Part shown: positions 6,235 through 8,351 of the stretch, piece after piece
Layout: the number at the start of each line of letters is the position of its first letter
How positions within the stretch are numbered: the stretch's first letter is position 1
Source: JAICLK01 sp963742655
GTDB lineage: Bacteria > Patescibacteriota > Saccharimonadia > Saccharimonadales > UBA4665
Length of the DNA: 8,351 nucleotides
Assembly (NCBI GenBank): GCA_963742655.1
Contig: CAVUMM010000002.1
Coordinates: 1-8,351 of the forward strand
Reading direction: 5' to 3'
The notes under the pieces: generated by a model
Databases searched by the model: none
What the model was told of the DNA's origin: nothing
The model's input: the letters and a program-made list of their open reading frames with translations, nothing else
Program-made: the position numbers and the translations under genes

Positions 6235-6264
6235 TTGACTGACTTCTATTTTGGTGTTTATATT
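6235..6264 (+). promoter_or_regulatory. Strong promoter candidate for the 6274 gene
   Basis: TTGACT (6235-6240) and TATATT (6259-6264), each five of six matches to the sigma-70 consensus, with an 18-base spacer. The predicted start is about base 6271, two or three bases before the ATG at 6274, so the mRNA would be leaderless or nearly so. This agrees with the lack of a ribosome binding site there. Confidence 0.55.
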
Positions 6265-6273
6265 TTTGAAAGC

Positions 6274-6834
6274 ATGGCTTATAGCGATAACAAACCCGGA
6301 TTACCCGGCGGTGAAGCGGTAGACAGATCCGTCTTAGATTTAGCATCGGGTTATCATCAAGCACTCATGCAAGAAGTTGGCATGCCGGGTGATCAAGTGA
6401 TATCTACACTTGACGACGACTTCGCCGCGCAGCAAGAACAATATGAGGCGCGGCTTACGGGAAATCTTTTGATGCACATCGCCGGTGTTCGCTTAGACGA
6501 AAAGGCCTCTACGGCCGACAGGGCGCGGGCAGTCGTCGAAGCCCTGCGTCGCATTACAACAACGCCGGCGTTGCTCGAATCACTTACGGGTGCTCCATTC
6601 AGCCAAATGATGGCAACTGGCGAGTCACTGCTGGGCGAGCCGGCCAAGGACGAACAAGAAGCCGCCGATGCCGCGCAGCTGAAAACCGAGGTCACCCGCA
6701 AAGGTTACCTTGTCCGCACTATGATACCGAACGGCCGGCCGCTTCAACTCGAATATCGAACGACTAAGCCGTTGACGCACGGAATGCGAAGACGCACAAA
6801 ATGCTATGCCCGCCGGGCGTATCATCACCCTTGA
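6274..6834 (+). CDS. Unknown protein, N-terminal part (probably frame-broken)
   Basis: From ATG 6274 (MAYSDNKPGLPGGEAVDRS) this frame gives 186 residues, mostly predicted helix and acidic, with stretches such as ISTLDDDFAAQQEQYEARL, DRARAVVEALRRI and EAADAAQLKTEVTRKGYLV. There is no signal peptide or membrane segment. I do not recognise the family. The tail after about residue 175 becomes Arg/Cys/His-rich and unlike the rest. Dropping one A from AAAA at 6798-6801 moves into a frame reading NAMPAGRIITLELSPHE, which is more protein-like. Dropping one A from AAAA at 6849-6852 then enters the frame of the next entry, giving a 310-residue protein. A single extra A at 6798-6801 is an alternative path with a less protein-like join. 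The gene lies between two insertion sequences, and the promoter supports this start. Confidence 0.55.
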   Translation: MAYSDNKPGLPGGEAVDRSVLDLASGYHQALMQEVGMPGDQVISTLDDDFAAQQEQYEARLTGNLLMHIAGVRLDEKASTADRARAVVEALRRITTTPALLESLTGAPFSQMMATGESLLGEPAKDEQEAADAAQLKTEVTRKGYLVRTMIPNGRPLQLEYRTTKPLTHGMRRRTKCYARRAYHHP

Positions 6835-6845
6835 ACTTTCGCCAC

Positions 6846-7208
6846 ATGAAAATAAGCTGGGATCCTGTGCAGCAATATCAAACTAGACACAGCGGCCAAG
6901 TTGGATATTCTTATTCCAATCCTTGCGGTATCCGTGAATTGCCGCCGACGCCTACCTTCAGGCTTATGGCGGTATCGCCATCAGAAGATTTGCCGCCCAA
7001 ACTTACCAGGCTATTGGGCAATAGCATAACCCTTGGCCAAGTTACAACGGGCCGAATGCTTCTGTTGAGGCATTCCTACAGGCAATTTACAGAGGAATGG
7101 ACCGGTGATACCGACCGCACGATTCATAGTCAAGAGCTTACATTGCCAGCCGTGCTGCTTCAAGCGTTTCTAGGCAAAAGCCGCAACTACCCGTTATTCG
7201 ATAATTAA
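6846..7208 (+). CDS. Unknown protein, C-terminal part of the broken 6274 gene
   Basis: This frame reads ISWDPVQQYQTRHSGQVGYS, then LPPTPTFRLMAVSP and LTRLLGNSITLGQVTTGRML, and ends NYPLFDN with a TAA stop at 7206-7208. The composition is that of an ordinary soluble protein and codon use looks genuine. There is no ribosome binding site before the ATG at 6846, and the frame is open well upstream (back past 6801), which fits a continuation of the preceding fragment and not a separate gene. I recognise no domain. If it is the C terminus of the 6274 protein, the whole would be about 310 residues. Confidence 0.5.
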   Translation: MKISWDPVQQYQTRHSGQVGYSYSNPCGIRELPPTPTFRLMAVSPSEDLPPKLTRLLGNSITLGQVTTGRMLLLRHSYRQFTEEWTGDTDRTIHSQELTLPAVLLQAFLGKSRNYPLFDN

Positions 7209-7228
7209 TTCTTGTTTGAGACTTAGAG

Positions 7229-7258
7229 CAATTCAACGCATGCTTACCGGCTGAATTG
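7229..7258. other. Hairpin after the broken gene
   Basis: CAATTCA (7229-7235) and TGAATTG (7252-7258) are perfect inverted copies around a 16-base spacer, 20 bases after the stop at 7208. No T-run follows on the plus strand, so it is not a standard intrinsic terminator. A protein-binding site or a chance repeat is possible. Confidence 0.25.
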
Positions 7259-7268
7259 TATTCCGTAA

Positions 7269-7295
7269 TCCTGAATTCTCATTCAAATCGCAACA
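7269..7295 (+). repeat. Left terminal inverted repeat of the IS30-family element
   Basis: The 27 bases here match the reverse complement of 8321-8347 at 21 positions, sharing blocks GAATT, TCAAA and CGCAAC. The transposase stop TGA (7283-7285, minus strand) lies within it. The exact outer edge may be off by a base or two, and I see no clear 2-3 bp target duplication. Confidence 0.7.
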
Positions 7296-8241
7296 GCCAA
7301 ATACGGCTTGAGTAGCTCGGCAGGACTTGCGTAACCATGTCGTTTGCGGGGTCTAGTATTGAGCAGGTTGACCGCCAGGTCAACCTGCTCCTGCGTGACG
7401 TTCGCGAATGATGAGCCTTTTGGGAAGAACTGCCGGAGCAGTCCATTGAAGTTCTCGTTGCTGCCCCGTTCCCAGGAATGGTAGGGATGGGCGAAGTAGA
7501 TCGTCAGACCGGTGTGCCGTTCCAGCTCCTCGTAATCCTGCATCTCGGTACCATTGTCCAACGTCAGGCTGCGTTTCAGGTGTTTCGGCAACGGGGCAAG
7601 CAGTTGTTCCGTGCAGAGCCGGAACTGTTCTTTAGTGGCCTGCGGTATGTGTCCGACAAGGGCGTAACCGCTCTTCCGTTCGACGAGCGTCACAAGGTAG
7701 CCGCTATTGCCTTTGCCGCGGACGGTGTCGCCTTCCCAGTGGCCGTAGAACAGACGTTGGTTTACGGTTTTAGGTCGCACGTTAATCGAGCGTTTCTTCT
7801 GTAATTCCCGCTGTTGCTCCCGACGCTTGGTGCCGTACTTCCGCCGGAGCTTCTTGTGTCGGAGGTACCGCCACAGGTCCCGCAAGAAGGCTTTGGGCTG
7901 TGCCCAGAGCCAGCGGTAGACTGTGCTATGGCTCAAGCCAACCGCCACACCCGCTTGTTCGGGGCTGTAGTACTGGCGTAGTAGCCCGGTAATGCGTGCG
8001 GCTTGCGCCACGAACAGCTTGCGGTGCTGCTGGTTGGCCTGCTGTCTGAGCTGCCGATTGCGGACGCGGGCAACACGGATGTCATAGCCGGTAGCAGTCG
8101 GGGCTGCGCCCCGACGCAGCTCTCTACCGACAGACGAGGGATGAAAGCCCAGGATCCGGGCACAGGACCGGTTCGTGAGCCCGGCTGTTTTAGCTTTGCT
8201 AGAAGAACCCGGTCATCTCGGGTAAAGTGGTGGTGGGCCAT
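7283..8241 (-). CDS. IS30-family transposase, -1 frame change after codon 18
   Basis: From ATG 8241 the protein begins MAHHHFTRDDRVLLAKLK, the usual IS30 N terminus. In the zero frame it then loses all similarity, while the -1 frame continues TAGLTNRSCARILGFHPSSV, the expected helix-turn-helix. The switch falls on AAAA at 8188-8191. The joined protein is 319 residues, normal for the family. Catalytic acids are Asp172 in GHWEGDTV, Asp229 in LTLDNGTE and Glu263 in GSNENFNG, with 33 residues between the last two (the DD(33)E pattern). An AAGGAG site lies nine bases before the start. A GTG at 8011 could start a shorter product lacking the DNA-binding head. The frame change may be a point deletion, an assembly error or programmed slippage. 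Confidence 0.9.
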
Positions 8242-8282
8242 GAGGGCACACTCCTTTCGTATTAGTTGTCGTTGCAAACAAC

Positions 8283-8311
8283 AGGATACGAGGAAGCCTC
8301 ATGGCTCTCAA
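8283..8311 (-). promoter_or_regulatory. Candidate promoter of the IS30 transposase
   Basis: Minus strand TTGAGA (8306-8311, five of six) and TATCCT (8283-8288, four of six) with a 17-base spacer, inside the element and upstream of the ribosome binding site and ATG at 8241. Confidence 0.4.
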
Positions 8312-8320
8312 GTTTTGTTA

Positions 8321-8347
8321 GGTTGCGTTTTGAGTGTTAATTCGGGA
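8321..8347 (-). repeat. Right terminal inverted repeat of the IS30-family element
   Basis: Its reverse complement matches 7269-7295 at 21 of 27 positions (GAATT, TCAAA, CGCAAC). Confidence 0.7.
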
Positions 8348-8351
8348 CGAC

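Larger units (their letters stand above)
5967..6273. other. Intergenic region without a convincing gene
   Basis: No protein-like frame, tRNA or repeat array is visible in this 307-base stretch. It contains the possible folded element at 5978-6088, then about 145 bases in which I see nothing, and a promoter at 6235-6264. Confidence 0.6.
7269..8347 (-). mobile_element. IS30-family insertion sequence, about 1079 bp
   Basis: One transposase reading right to left fills most of the element, and matching inverted repeats lie at both ends. The right end falls four bases from the window edge, so the right flank cannot be checked for a target duplication. The transposase has a frame change near its N terminus, so the copy may be inactive unless the shift is recoded or a sequencing error. 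Confidence 0.85.

Noticed and set aside
7933..8277. Separate 114-codon protein at the IS30 start
   Set aside because: Only its first residues after 8241 resemble IS30; the rest is the out-of-frame reading of the transposase head.
1..8351. CRISPR array, tRNA or rRNA genes
   Set aside because: No regularly spaced repeats and no tRNA T-loop or rRNA-like conserved stretches were seen on either strand by eye.

Overview
The window looks like a compact bacterial genome, most likely a Patescibacteria/CPR member such as Candidatus Saccharibacteria. This is an inference from tightly packed overlapping genes, the particular mix of nucleotide-metabolism proteins, several promoter boxes that sit almost on their start codons, and TAA stops in all complete non-mobile genes on the minus strand. 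No rRNA or lineage marker is present, so the taxonomy is tentative.

Positions 1-4014 (minus strand) carry one run of co-directional genes. In transcription order these are a HldE/RfaE-like nucleotidyltransferase with an HVGQ active-site motif, a HIT-family protein with an HxHxQ motif, a dCMP-deaminase-like protein with a long extra N-terminal domain (broken by a frameshift), a hexokinase-family sugar kinase, and thymidylate synthase cut by the window edge. The first three overlap or touch. Deaminase plus thymidylate synthase would give dCMP to dUMP to dTMP. The roles of the HIT protein, nucleotidyltransferase and kinase in this unit are not clear. Upstream, also on the minus strand, is a 234-residue protein with a methyltransferase-like sequence pattern (4118-4822).

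Positions 4904-5950 are an apparently intact IS481-like element with imperfect terminal inverted repeats and a perfect 16-bp flanking direct repeat. It landed just upstream of the promoter candidate of the 4822 gene. To its right, 5967-6273 contains no convincing gene. It does contain a cluster of complementary segments that could fold as a hairpin whose loop pairs with a distal strand, and then a good promoter for the next gene.

Positions 6274-7208 hold an unrecognised plus-strand gene in at least two frames. Positions 7269-8347 are an IS30-family element on the minus strand, with both inverted repeats visible and the transposase interrupted by a -1 shift near its N terminus.

Three genes in this short window are frame-broken. 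Each break can be repaired by adding or removing one A in an AAAA tract (two tracts in the 6274-7208 gene), while a longer A run in thyA is undisturbed. Indel errors, real decay and recoding are all open explanations. No CRISPR array, tRNA or rRNA was found by eye.
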